Shown here in pieces: positions 1-7,599 of a stretch of 33,031 bases of DNA. The stretch spans positions 1-33,031 of the forward strand of contig JAWODU010000090.1 of NCBI GenBank assembly GCA_046483125.1, read 5' to 3'. The first letter of the stretch is position 1. Each line of letters begins with the position of its first letter. Under the pieces are notes generated by a model. It made no database searches, had not been told where the DNA came from, and saw only the letters and a list, made by a program, of their open reading frames with translations. Both the position numbers and the translations under genes were made by a program. This DNA comes from JAWODU01 sp046483125. Lineage in GTDB: Bacteria; Verrucomicrobiota; Kiritimatiellia; UBA8416; JAWODU01.

Positions 1-77
1 TCATATTGTTTGCGGGCCAGCCGACGTTCAATTCTTTCCTTGCGGTTACGGATGATTTTGCGGTAGGATCTGCTCAC
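1..77 (-). CDS. N-terminal fragment of an unidentified gene, cut by the left edge (possible transposase)
   Basis: Reading leftward from a GTG codon at 77, 25 codons stay open to the window edge. They begin V/M-S-R-S-Y-R-K-I-I-R-N-R-K and are very rich in Arg and Lys. An AGGGGG Shine-Dalgarno-like stretch lies about 8 bases upstream of the GTG, which supports a real start. The basic N-terminus resembles what I remember of IS1380-type transposases, but 25 residues cannot prove a family. The hairpin at 81-148 covers the ribosome-binding site, an arrangement common in transposase genes. It could equally be an ordinary small basic protein. Confidence 0.4.
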   Translation of the reverse strand, partial: MSRSYRKIIRNRKERIERRLARKQY

Positions 78-80
78 TTG

Positions 81-148
81 AAATGCCCCCTTTCATTGGT
101 TTTTGTGGTTTTCAATATCTTTACTTTAACCAATACTGGCGGGCATTT
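81..148 (-). repeat. Imperfect inverted repeat covering the ribosome-binding site of the left-edge gene
   Basis: The 21-base arms at 81-101 and 128-148 are imperfect reverse complements. The outer 8 bases (AAATGCCC with GGGCATTT) and the inner 7 bases (ATTGGTT with AACCAAT) pair fully, with mismatches between. The loop is about 26 bases. In the minus-strand transcript the 3' arm contains the AGGGGG element preceding the GTG at 77, so folding would hide the ribosome-binding site. No T-tract follows the stem, so a translational or structural role fits better than termination. Confidence 0.5.
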
Positions 149-206
149 CGAGTTTTTAGTCATCCTTTCTCTAATTAAATCGCGCTTGTATAGGGGCTAG
201 CTCGGA

Positions 207-800
207 CTACAGGAGAAAGCGCAGAAGGCCGTCCGCGATGGGCCAGATGATGAAATCGAGAATACCCAGGTACAAGAACGCGAAGGTTACCAGGAAACCA
301 TATCGTTCAATACTGAGATACCCGCGGATCATGTGATCGGGCAGGAAACCGGTTACCACGCGCGAACCGTCAAGGGGAGGAATTGGGATCAGGTTAAATA
401 TCGCCAGAACAACATTTATGATACACAGGTGCACAAGGAAGAAACCGATAACGCCCACGGGCAGGAGATGAAATAACAACCCTGCAATCACCGCAAGGAC
501 CAGGTTGGAAGCCGGTCCCGCAGCGCCGACAATCATGATGCCTTTCTTGGCGTTGCGGAAATAGGCCGGGTTGAAAGGAACGGGCTTGGCGTAACCGAAG
601 AGAACGGGGCTGTTCATCACCACGAGAATCAGCGGCAGAAGAACAGTGCCGATTGGATCGATGTGAGCCAGCGGATTGAGAGTGAGACGCCGGGCGTCCC
701 TGGCGGTGGGGTCGCCGAGGCGGTAGGCCGCATAGCCGTGACAGACTTCGTGGACGACTATTGAAAAAACAAGCGCGACTATTCTAATGATCATTTCCAT
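207..800 (-). CDS. Site-2 protease family (M50) membrane metalloprotease
   Basis: A 197-residue intramembrane zinc metalloprotease of the M50/site-2 protease type, short form without a PDZ domain. The HExxH zinc motif is H17-E-V-C-H21 in the first hydrophobic segment. The third-ligand motif N-L-I-P-I-P-P-L-D-G has its Asp at 144. Hydrophobic segments lie near 1-20, 50-70, 88-112, 117-138 and 168-187. The family cleaves membrane-embedded substrates; the substrate here is unknown. The ATG at 800 was chosen because GAGGCGG lies about 5-8 bases upstream and homologues begin at this hydrophobic helix; an in-frame start at 869 would add 23 unrelated residues. The gene diverges from the URO-D gene at 994. 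Confidence 0.9.
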   Translation of the reverse strand: MEMIIRIVALVFSIVVHEVCHGYAAYRLGDPTARDARRLTLNPLAHIDPIGTVLLPLILVVMNSPVLFGYAKPVPFNPAYFRNAKKGIMIVGAAGPASNLVLAVIAGLLFHLLPVGVIGFFLVHLCIINVVLAIFNLIPIPPLDGSRVVTGFLPDHMIRGYLSIERYGFLVTFAFLYLGILDFIIWPIADGLLRFLL

Positions 801-837
801 ATTTATCCGCCTCTTTTCTTGTAAGAAGCCAGGGGAT

Positions 838-866
838 AGTATAGACGAAGCGACGGCATGCGGAAA
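838..866 (-). promoter_or_regulatory. Candidate sigma70-type promoter for the M50 protease gene
   Basis: On the minus strand a TATACT -10 element (838-843, five of six consensus bases) lies 17 bases from a weak TTTCCG -35 element (861-866). Transcription would start near 831, about 30 bases before the ATG at 800. The -10 is convincing; the -35 is poor. Confidence 0.4.
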
Positions 867-993
867 CAAGAAAAAAGTGCCTTCGGGGCATATGACTGAA
901 TTTCTGATTGAACCGGCATTTCCCGGCGGTAAAGATACGCACTTGACTTTGAAATGTTCTGTTGCTGCAGACTTCTGATACGATCAGGGCTTT

Positions 994-2238
994 ATGAGTA
1001 TTAAATCAGACGATCGGGATATTCTTCGGAAACTGGCCGGGGAGATGGCGGAGACGGCGGCACAGCCTGTTCAGAAAGAACGCATGGAAGGCTGGAGGCG
1101 CCTGAACGACCTGGAACCCCAGAGGCCCATGTTGTGGATTACGGAAATACCATGGGGCGAATTTTCCGAAAAAGTTGATGAACTGAAACTGCGGTGTGAC
1201 AACCACGCGTGCCGCCAGGTGGAATTCGAAATGCGCACGCGCCTGTTCACTCAACGGCACCTGCCGTGTGACGAAGTGGCCGAAGACAAAAGCTATTTCG
1301 GTAAAGTCATCTCGGGTACGGGCTACGGCGTGCAGGTGAGCGAGACGCGAATCGAGCAGGGCGATTCCTATGTTCTGTCCCACGACTATGAACCCGTCAT
1401 AAAGAGCATGGAAGACGTTGAACTTGTGCAAATGCCCCGCGTCCGCCATGAGAAAGACAAAACCGAACAGCGCCGGGCTTTCCGCGAGAAAATGTTCGGC
1501 GATATTTTTCCCCCGGAATCAGCCGGGCCGAGAAAGAATTTCTTTCCCGCGTGGGACGAGGTGGTCAGGTGGACGGGAGTAACTGAAGCGCTCATGGACC
1601 TGGCTATGCGGCCGGATTACATCCACGCCCTGATGCGCCGGGTGACGGATTCTATGCTCGAGAGAATGCGCCAGCTCGAAGAGCTGGGCCTCTACAGCGC
1701 GCCTCATCCCCTGCTTCGAGTCGGTTCGGGCGCCGCGGGATTCACGAAGTCGCTTCCCGGGCCGGATGCCGGGCCGGGGCATTTTACGCCCATGGATTTG
1801 TGGGGCGGCGCTACGCCGCAGATATTCTCGGAAGTGTCACCGGAGATGCACGAGGAATTCGCGCTGAAGTACGAGATTGAGGTCATGGAACGCTGTGGCC
1901 TGAATTACTACGGATGCTGTGAGCCCCTGCACAACAAGATGCATCTGATGGCAAAAGTGCCGCGGCTCCGCAAGATTTCCATAAGCCCGTGGTGTGATGT
2001 GGGAAAAGCAAGGGACGGAGCGGCGGAAACTTACGTCTTCAGCCACAAACCGAATCCATCAATTCTCGCCGAAGATAAGTTTGACGCGGCCCGTGCCGAG
2101 GCGGATATCCGCGCGCGTCTCGAACAATCGGGCGAGATGCCGTGCGAGATTATCATGAAGGACATAAGCACCGTCCGCGGCGACGTTCAGCGTGTAATCG
2201 ACTGGTGCGAAATGGCTTACCGGGTATGCACCGAATAG
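994..2238 (+). CDS. Uroporphyrinogen decarboxylase-superfamily protein, paralogue 1
   Basis: A 414-residue protein of the URO-D/corrinoid methyltransferase superfamily, in the divergent branch common in Lentisphaerota and Planctomycetota, not haem-pathway HemE. Recognition rests on overall pattern: an N-terminal R-P-M-L-W-I segment (44-49), a central helix resembling R-P-D-Y-I-H-A-L-M (206-214), and a late N-Y-Y-G-C-C-E-P-L-H motif (304-313) in the position of the family's barrel-strand active site. The H-x-C zinc motif of MtaA/MtbA methyltransferases is not seen; C308/C309 and H313 are candidate ligands. The reaction is unknown. The ATG at 994 has only a weak CAGGG upstream. It ends 9 bases before the convergent EamA stop. 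Confidence 0.82.
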   Translation: MSIKSDDRDILRKLAGEMAETAAQPVQKERMEGWRRLNDLEPQRPMLWITEIPWGEFSEKVDELKLRCDNHACRQVEFEMRTRLFTQRHLPCDEVAEDKSYFGKVISGTGYGVQVSETRIEQGDSYVLSHDYEPVIKSMEDVELVQMPRVRHEKDKTEQRRAFREKMFGDIFPPESAGPRKNFFPAWDEVVRWTGVTEALMDLAMRPDYIHALMRRVTDSMLERMRQLEELGLYSAPHPLLRVGSGAAGFTKSLPGPDAGPGHFTPMDLWGGATPQIFSEVSPEMHEEFALKYEIEVMERCGLNYYGCCEPLHNKMHLMAKVPRLRKISISPWCDVGKARDGAAETYVFSHKPNPSILAEDKFDAARAEADIRARLEQSGEMPCEIIMKDISTVRGDVQRVIDWCEMAYRVCTE

Positions 2239-2247
2239 CCTTCCCTG

Positions 2248-3159
2248 TCAGGCCGGCAATCCCTTCAGCGCGATGTATATGGCCAGCAGAATCAGGACGG
2301 AACCGGCGAGCCGGACCGCGAAAAGAGGCCCCGTAAGTCTTTCGTTCCGCGTCATGTTGAAACGGTGCAGGACAAGCACGGCGAAAACCGCCACAATGCC
2401 GCGCAGGTTGGTGAGCACGTTGACCAGGATGGCGGAATCCGTAAGCTTGAACGCATTCACAATTACGAAGCCGTGCACGCAGTAAAACGGCGCGCTGGCC
2501 CAGAAGGTACGCGATTCCTTGAGAAACAGGCGCGTGCGGACGGCTCTGCATATCAACACGTAAGACACCAGCATCACGACGCCGCGCAAAACCCACGACA
2601 CGCATATAAAGTCCCACGCGCTTAAATCGTACAGGGCCATGCGGCGGCGTGTTACCAGGTCCGCCAGGCCGAAGGACGCGCAGGATAGAATCGTCAGAAC
2701 CAGCGTCTTGTCAATGACCTGCCACGGTCTGCTCAAAAGCCGGCGATTGCCCTTCACGAGAAAAAGGGCCACAAAGATTATGATGGCCGATACCCAGAAT
2801 CGCGGAAGAGCCGGTTCGAACCCGAAGGCCGCGGCCATGCCTGTAACGATCAGTACGCGTGTTCCCATGACGGGGGCAACGTGACTGACGTGACCCGACC
2901 TGGTGGCCAGGCCCAGCATGAACATGCCGATCAGGGCCGGAATTGAGGCGAGGCCCGCCGAAACAACCAGTTCGCGCGACCACGCGGGCTGTGCCACGAC
3001 CCATGAGCTTCCGCCCAGCAACGCGGGTCCCAGCGTAATGATGGCCATATACCGCCACGGGCCCTCGCGATGCTGAATCTCACGCGACCACAAGGTAACG
3101 GCCGTGCCCGTGAAGGCGGACAGAATGCCGAACAGTACTCCCAGATGAAAAGAACTCAT
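2248..3159 (-). CDS. EamA/DMT-type transporter-like integral membrane protein
   Basis: A 303-residue protein made almost entirely of hydrophobic helices, about ten in two halves, with short basic loops. This pattern and length match the drug/metabolite transporter (EamA) fold. It probably moves a small metabolite across the inner membrane; the substrate cannot be read from sequence. The start is uncertain. The ATG at 3159 begins directly at the first membrane helix and is preferred. A TTG at 3195 would add 12 residues. Neither has a good Shine-Dalgarno. It converges with URO-D paralogue 1 and diverges from the sulfatase at 3372, so it may serve the same catabolic function. Confidence 0.75.
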   Translation of the reverse strand: MSSFHLGVLFGILSAFTGTAVTLWSREIQHREGPWRYMAIITLGPALLGGSSWVVAQPAWSRELVVSAGLASIPALIGMFMLGLATRSGHVSHVAPVMGTRVLIVTGMAAAFGFEPALPRFWVSAIIIFVALFLVKGNRRLLSRPWQVIDKTLVLTILSCASFGLADLVTRRRMALYDLSAWDFICVSWVLRGVVMLVSYVLICRAVRTRLFLKESRTFWASAPFYCVHGFVIVNAFKLTDSAILVNVLTNLRGIVAVFAVLVLHRFNMTRNERLTGPLFAVRLAGSVLILLAIYIALKGLPA

Positions 3160-3286
3160 AACATACACGCAGACTAATCGATATTCCCGGAACAATAACC
3201 GATCAGAGCATATGACACCAGAGCTTCCATGTCCGGTCCGTTAAGAATATCCCCATACCCGCGGAATCCGGATGTCATGAAAACTG

Positions 3287-3308
3287 GACACGGAAACCGT
3301 TTCGTGTC
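3287..3308. promoter_or_regulatory. Palindromic candidate operator upstream of the first sulfatase
   Basis: GACACG (3287-3292) and CGTGTC (3303-3308) flank a core GAAAC-C-GTTTC, giving a 22-base near-perfect palindrome. It sits between the divergent EamA and sulfatase genes, 64 bases before the sulfatase start. The GAAAC...GTTTC core resembles LacI/GalR-type operators, although the odd-length centre differs from their usual CG centre. No regulator of that family is in the window. Confidence 0.4.
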
Positions 3309-3326
3309 ATTCATGGGGCAGTGCGA

Positions 3327-3345
3327 CCCCGGCGCTTTTCCGGGG
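3327..3345 (+). promoter_or_regulatory. Hairpin in the sulfatase leader
   Basis: CCCCGG (3327-3332) and CCGGGG (3340-3345) can form a 6-bp G+C stem with a 7-base loop, ending 26 bases before the sulfatase ATG. No run of T follows closely, so it is not a clear terminator. It may shape or stabilise the leader. Confidence 0.35.
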
Positions 3346-3371
3346 AACGGATTTCATACACGGAGCAAACC

Positions 3372-4805
3372 ATGCGGAAACCGAACGTTGTATTTATTCT
3401 CATCGACGACATGGGCTGGCGCGATATTGCCTGTTACGGAAGCAAATTCTACGAAAGCCCGAATATCGACAAGCTGTTCGGCGAAGGCATGCACTTCAGC
3501 GACGGCTATGCGGCCTGCCCGGTCTGTTCGCCCACCCGCGCGGCGATCATGACGGGCAAGTATCCCGCGCGTCTGAAACTCACAAACTACATTGACTGGA
3601 CCAAGCACGGCCATCCACTGCGCGGCAGAGTAATAGACGCCCCTTATATCGACTGTATACCGGGCAACGAACAAACCCTGGCGCACGCCTTTGGCGGCGC
3701 GGGATACGCAACATGGCACCTCGGCAAATGGCACCTCGGGTATCCCGACGCCTACCCGGAGAACAGGGGGTTCGACATAAACATCGGCGGCAATCAATGG
3801 GGAATGCCGTGCAAGGGATACTTCGCCCCGTGGCACCTGCCTAATCTTTCCGGAAAGGACGTGCCGGAAAACACCCACCTCGACGACTACCTGACGGACC
3901 GGGCAATAGAACTGATTCGCGGGGCCGGCGGCCGGCCTTTCTTCCTGAACCTCTGGTATTACAGTGTCCACACGCCCGTCGAAGCCAAACCGGACGATGT
4001 CGCACACTTCGAGAAGAAAGCCCGCGAGATGGGCCTGGATACCGGCGGAAACATGGAGGAACGGGAATTCTACCCCTATGAAGGATCGCGGCATAAACGC
4101 GTGGCGCACCGGCGCATCCAGTCCAACCCCGCCTACGCGGGCATGGTGCTCAACCTGGACCGCAACGTGGGGCGCGTACTTTCCGCCCTGGACGAAGCGG
4201 GTGTGCGCGACAACACCATAGTGGTTTTCACATCGGACAACGGCGGGTTATCCACCGGAAACAACCCTCCCACCTCGAACGGCCCCCTTGCAAACGGAAA
4301 AGGCTGGATGCAGGAAGGCGGCACGCGCGAGCCCCTGGTGTTCCGGTACCCCGGGGCGGTAAAACCGGGAACGTCGTGCAGTGAACCCGTGACTTCCGTG
4401 GATTTCTATCCGACCCTCCTGGAACTCGCGGGGCTGGACCCCATTCCCGATCAGCACGTTGACGGCAAGAGCATCGTGCCGGCCCTGTCGGAAAAGCCGT
4501 TCGAACGCGGCCCGGTTTACTGGCATTACCCTCACTACAGCAACTGCGGCGGTTATCCCGGATGCTCCGTGCGCGCAGGGGATTTCAAGCTCACCCGTTT
4601 TTTCGAAGACGGCAGTGAGGTCCTGCACAATTTGCGTGAAGACATCGGAGAACAGCGCGATCTTTCCGGGGAACTCCCGGAAAAGCGCGGAGAACTTTCA
4701 GGGATGCTTACCGCATGGCAGAAAGAGACAGGAGCCCTGCTCCCGAGTCACAATACCGAATGGAAGGAAGAGGACCACGAAGACGGCACCGCGCCGACCG
4801 TTTGA
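3372..4805 (+). CDS. Sulfatase (formylglycine-dependent, C-S-P-T-R type)
   Basis: A 477-residue arylsulfatase-superfamily enzyme that hydrolyses sulfate esters, probably from sulfated glycans. Visible features are the metal-binding D12-D13 in I-L-I-D-D-M-G-W, the formylglycine motif C52-S-P-T-R56, G-K119-W-H, H200 in S-V-H-T-P, and the D289-N290 metal pair in T-S-D-N-G-G. No signal peptide is visible, since the protein starts M-R-K-P-N-V-V-F directly at the core strand, so it looks cytoplasmic unless exported otherwise. The ATG at 3372 has GGAG six bases upstream; an in-frame ATG at 3321 would add 17 residues. The DUF3604 gene follows after 13 bases, implying one transcript. Confidence 0.95.
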   Translation: MRKPNVVFILIDDMGWRDIACYGSKFYESPNIDKLFGEGMHFSDGYAACPVCSPTRAAIMTGKYPARLKLTNYIDWTKHGHPLRGRVIDAPYIDCIPGNEQTLAHAFGGAGYATWHLGKWHLGYPDAYPENRGFDINIGGNQWGMPCKGYFAPWHLPNLSGKDVPENTHLDDYLTDRAIELIRGAGGRPFFLNLWYYSVHTPVEAKPDDVAHFEKKAREMGLDTGGNMEEREFYPYEGSRHKRVAHRRIQSNPAYAGMVLNLDRNVGRVLSALDEAGVRDNTIVVFTSDNGGLSTGNNPPTSNGPLANGKGWMQEGGTREPLVFRYPGAVKPGTSCSEPVTSVDFYPTLLELAGLDPIPDQHVDGKSIVPALSEKPFERGPVYWHYPHYSNCGGYPGCSVRAGDFKLTRFFEDGSEVLHNLREDIGEQRDLSGELPEKRGELSGMLTAWQKETGALLPSHNTEWKEEDHEDGTAPTV

Positions 4806-4818
4806 GAAAGGCATACAC

Positions 4819-6336
4819 GTGAACAGATACATGGACGAGACCCGCTCCGTAGCCGAACTTATAAACACCCGTATTCAGATCGTAATCCCGTCGATACTCG
4901 CCGAAGGGGAAACCTTCAGCGCCGGAATCAGCGTTACCGGTTCGGACGCGCTCCCCCTGGCAGGCACGGGGCATACTCTCAACCTGGAAAACAGCATGGG
5001 CATAGAAGGCCTTCCGTCGACTTTCCGTCTCGATCCCGGGGAAAGCACCGGCGCCATAACCGGTCTTGAAGCAACCGGACCCGAAACCGCGCTGATACGC
5101 GCACGGGTGGAAGGAACCGGAATCCGCGGCCGCACGGCCGATATAACCTCGAACCCCGCCTGGGTTTTCAAGGACCCCCCGTACCGCCTGTTCTGGGGAG
5201 ACATTCACGTCCACACGTCTTATTCCAACTGCCACGCGTGGCGCTGTCTCGACCCCGAATGGTGCTACATGTACGCGCGCGACGTTTCGCTTCTCGATTT
5301 TGCCGCCCCGGCCGACCATCTGCGGGGCATTGTTTCGGACAGGAAACGCTGGCCCCGCCTGCAGGAACTGGCCCGTTCCTGTAATGAACCGAACCGTTTC
5401 GTAACCTTCCTGGCCTTTGAAAGCTCCCACGCGCAGGGATGGGGAGGAGACAACAACGTTTATTATCTCGATGATGATGCGCCTTATTTCTGGGTTGAAC
5501 GGGAGGACATGCACGGCACCGCGCCCAGAGTGCATCTGAGGGACCTGTGGAAACAGCTCGACGGAAACAAGAAAGCCTACTTCACCATTCCGCATCATAC
5601 CGGCAGGGCGCGCAAATACCGTTCCTGGGACGAAGATTACTACGACCCGGAAAGAGAACCGCTTTTCGAAATTTATTCCAGCTGGGGTTCTTCCGAGAAA
5701 CGCCATTCCCGTCTGCCTGTGAGCGGGGGCAACAACGAGGCGCCCTCATATTTTGTTGACGCCCTCAAGGCCGGGACCCGGTTCGGAGTCATGGCTTCGA
5801 GCGACGATCACGCCACACTTCCCGGAGGCGTTCACCACCACCGCATTGAACCTTTCCGCAATCCGACGTTGAACGGATTCAGCCATAAAGGCCTTTCCGC
5901 TGTCCGGACGGGGGAACTGACCCGGGAATCCCTGTTCAGGGCCATGAGGCAAAGAAACGTCTACGCCTCAACGCATTCGCGTTCTATCGTGGATATGAAA
6001 GTCAACGACATCCCCATGGGCCGGGAAGCGCCGGCGGACAAGGCGCTCAACTCCGGAAGAACAGTGCGGGTGCTTTTTACACCGGATGTTGCTCCGGGCG
6101 GCAAAATCATTCTGATGCGGAATGGAGAGGAATTCGCTTCCATGACCGCGGGCGGTCCCGAAGCCATGGCCGCTGTTAACGAAGTGCTGTTCCGGGACGA
6201 CGAACCGCTTGAGAAAGCCGCACTGCGGGACTCGAAGTTCCACCCCGAACCTTTTGTAGTTTATTACGCCCGGATCGAATCTTCCGACGGCTCACACCAG
6301 TGGACCAGCCCGGTGTGGATCGATGTCGGCAAATAG
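4819..6336 (+). CDS. DUF3604-family PHP-type metal-dependent hydrolase
   Basis: A 505-residue protein matching the DUF3604 pattern. It has an N-terminal beta-rich region (about 1-120), then a PHP-like core beginning F-W-G-D-I-H-V-H-T-S-Y-S with metal-binding histidines, A-P-A-D-H a little further on, I-P-H-H-T, and S-S-D-D-H-A in the later part. The C-terminal ~100 residues look like a beta domain. PHP proteins are metal-dependent phosphoesterases or related hydrolases; DUF3604 members often neighbour sulfatases, but their substrate is unsettled. The GTG at 4819 is preferred because GAAAGG lies 8 bases upstream; ATG at 4831 is the alternative. The open frame continues upstream inside the sulfatase, but that part is not protein-like. 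Confidence 0.85.
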   Translation: MNRYMDETRSVAELINTRIQIVIPSILAEGETFSAGISVTGSDALPLAGTGHTLNLENSMGIEGLPSTFRLDPGESTGAITGLEATGPETALIRARVEGTGIRGRTADITSNPAWVFKDPPYRLFWGDIHVHTSYSNCHAWRCLDPEWCYMYARDVSLLDFAAPADHLRGIVSDRKRWPRLQELARSCNEPNRFVTFLAFESSHAQGWGGDNNVYYLDDDAPYFWVEREDMHGTAPRVHLRDLWKQLDGNKKAYFTIPHHTGRARKYRSWDEDYYDPEREPLFEIYSSWGSSEKRHSRLPVSGGNNEAPSYFVDALKAGTRFGVMASSDDHATLPGGVHHHRIEPFRNPTLNGFSHKGLSAVRTGELTRESLFRAMRQRNVYASTHSRSIVDMKVNDIPMGREAPADKALNSGRTVRVLFTPDVAPGGKIILMRNGEEFASMTAGGPEAMAAVNEVLFRDDEPLEKAALRDSKFHPEPFVVYYARIESSDGSHQWTSPVWIDVGK

Positions 6337-6435
6337 GGCAAGGGGAACAATCTTGCGCCGGAAGAACACGGATGGGATTATATAGGGGCATGTAATACTT
6401 GAATCTGAATATTTGTCAGTAAAAAAGGTTTTGCC

Positions 6436-7512
6436 ATGACACAGATTAAACCGGACCTGGCCGAAGCACAGGAACGCGTCGAGGCCTGGTGGCGCCGTGA
6501 AAACACGGGCAGGCCGATTCTCCAGATTTACGCTCCGCGGGACGGCGCCACACCTTACGACGGGCCCGTCACCGACGATATGGACGCGTGGTGGACCGAC
6601 CCCGAATACGTACTCCCGCGCCTTGAACACAGGCTTCTTTCAACGTATTACGCCGCCGAGGCAATGCCGGTGGTCTTCCCGGTCTCCGTAGGCATCGTTT
6701 CAATAACCACGAAATACCTGGGGGGCCCCAACGTTTACCTTTCCAAAAACACCACCTGGTCCAATCCGATAATTGAAGACTGGGATGAAGCTCCGTCTCT
6801 TGAGTTCGACGAGAACAACACCTGGTGGCGGAAGAGCGAACGGCTCCTGAAAGCGGGTGTGAAGTTCATTAAAGAACGCGGTTACGACGCCTTTGTCGGG
6901 GTGCCGGATCTGAACGGCCCGACGGAAGTGCTCTCCGGCCTGCGCGAGGCCCAGAAACTGGCAATGGATTTTTACGACTGCCCCGAACGGATAAAACCCG
7001 CACTGCGCAAGGTTCAGGACGCGTGGTTTGAAGCATACAGGCGATGCACGGCTATCGCGAGGGAGACCGGCGGGTACCTCTGCTGGCTGGGAGTCTGGAG
7101 CGAACAGCCGATGAGCGATCTGCAGTCCGACTTCTCGTGTCTTATCTCCAGGGACATGTACGACGAATACTTCCTGCCTTTCATCGTCGAGCAGGCCGGG
7201 GCAATCGATCGAACCATATACCACCTGGACGGACCCGGCGCGGTCCGCCACCTTGAGTCGCTTCTGGCAATCGAGGAACTGGACGCCATACAGTGGGTAC
7301 AGGGAGCGGGCGGGGGAGAAATGACCGACTGGATAGACCTCCTCAAACGCATACAGGCCGGCGGCAAACTTATTCACGCCGGGTGCAGGCCCGCCGAAGT
7401 CCCGGTGCTCTGCCGGGAACTCGATCCCTCCGGTTTACTGCTGGGCGTATCCGCCGGCAGTCAGGCCGAGGCCGATGACGTGATCCGGGAAGCTGAACGG
7501 GCCTCGCGCTGA
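6436..7512 (+). CDS. Uroporphyrinogen decarboxylase-superfamily protein, paralogue 2
   Basis: A 358-residue member of the URO-D/corrinoid methyltransferase superfamily, shorter than and clearly different from the paralogue at 994. Family-like signs are the S-D-F-S-C-L-I-S segment (231-238) followed by a helix like M-Y-D-E-Y-F-L-P-F (241-249), then I-Y-H-L-D-G-P-G (261-268) and L-I-H-A-G-C (312-317). In MtaA/MtbA methyltransferases a zinc site uses H-x-C plus a distant Cys. Here the matching place reads H263-L-D265, with C317 later, so methyltransferase chemistry is possible but unproven. AAAAAAGG lies about 8 bases before the ATG. It sits 99 bases after DUF3604 and probably belongs to the same catabolic group. 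Confidence 0.85.
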   Translation: MTQIKPDLAEAQERVEAWWRRENTGRPILQIYAPRDGATPYDGPVTDDMDAWWTDPEYVLPRLEHRLLSTYYAAEAMPVVFPVSVGIVSITTKYLGGPNVYLSKNTTWSNPIIEDWDEAPSLEFDENNTWWRKSERLLKAGVKFIKERGYDAFVGVPDLNGPTEVLSGLREAQKLAMDFYDCPERIKPALRKVQDAWFEAYRRCTAIARETGGYLCWLGVWSEQPMSDLQSDFSCLISRDMYDEYFLPFIVEQAGAIDRTIYHLDGPGAVRHLESLLAIEELDAIQWVQGAGGGEMTDWIDLLKRIQAGGKLIHAGCRPAEVPVLCRELDPSGLLLGVSAGSQAEADDVIREAERASR

Positions 7513-7546
7513 AGCAACTTCGGGGCAATTACATTCGAGATTTGCT

Positions 7547-7574
7547 TTGTATGACCGGGATAATCTGCTATAAA
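7547..7574 (+). promoter_or_regulatory. Candidate sigma70-type promoter for the TPR-CvpA-dnaG operon
   Basis: TTGTAT (7547-7552) and TATAAA (7569-7574) are separated by 16 bases. Predicted transcription starts near 7581, leaving a leader of about 20 bases with GAAAAGG before the ATG at 7600. Confidence 0.45.
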
Positions 7575-7599
7575 ACAGTTTCACTGAAAAGGTACGGAT

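Noticed and set aside
74..163. A 29-codon ORF before the left-edge gene, overlapping its GTG
   Set aside because: Its possible ribosome-binding site touches the ATG, and the sequence is explained by the hairpin; there is too little to call a leader peptide.
943..971. TTGACT with TGCAGA before URO-D paralogue 1 as a promoter
   Set aside because: The -35 is good, but the -10 matches poorly at the right distance.
4708..5706. Long open frame antisense to the DUF3604 gene
   Set aside because: It has no recognisable domain or ribosome-binding site and mirrors a well-supported gene; high G+C at third positions keeps the reverse frame open.
6353..6384. Promoter-like TTGCGC and TATATA before URO-D paralogue 2
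   Set aside because: The spacing of 20 bases is too long for a convincing sigma70 promoter.
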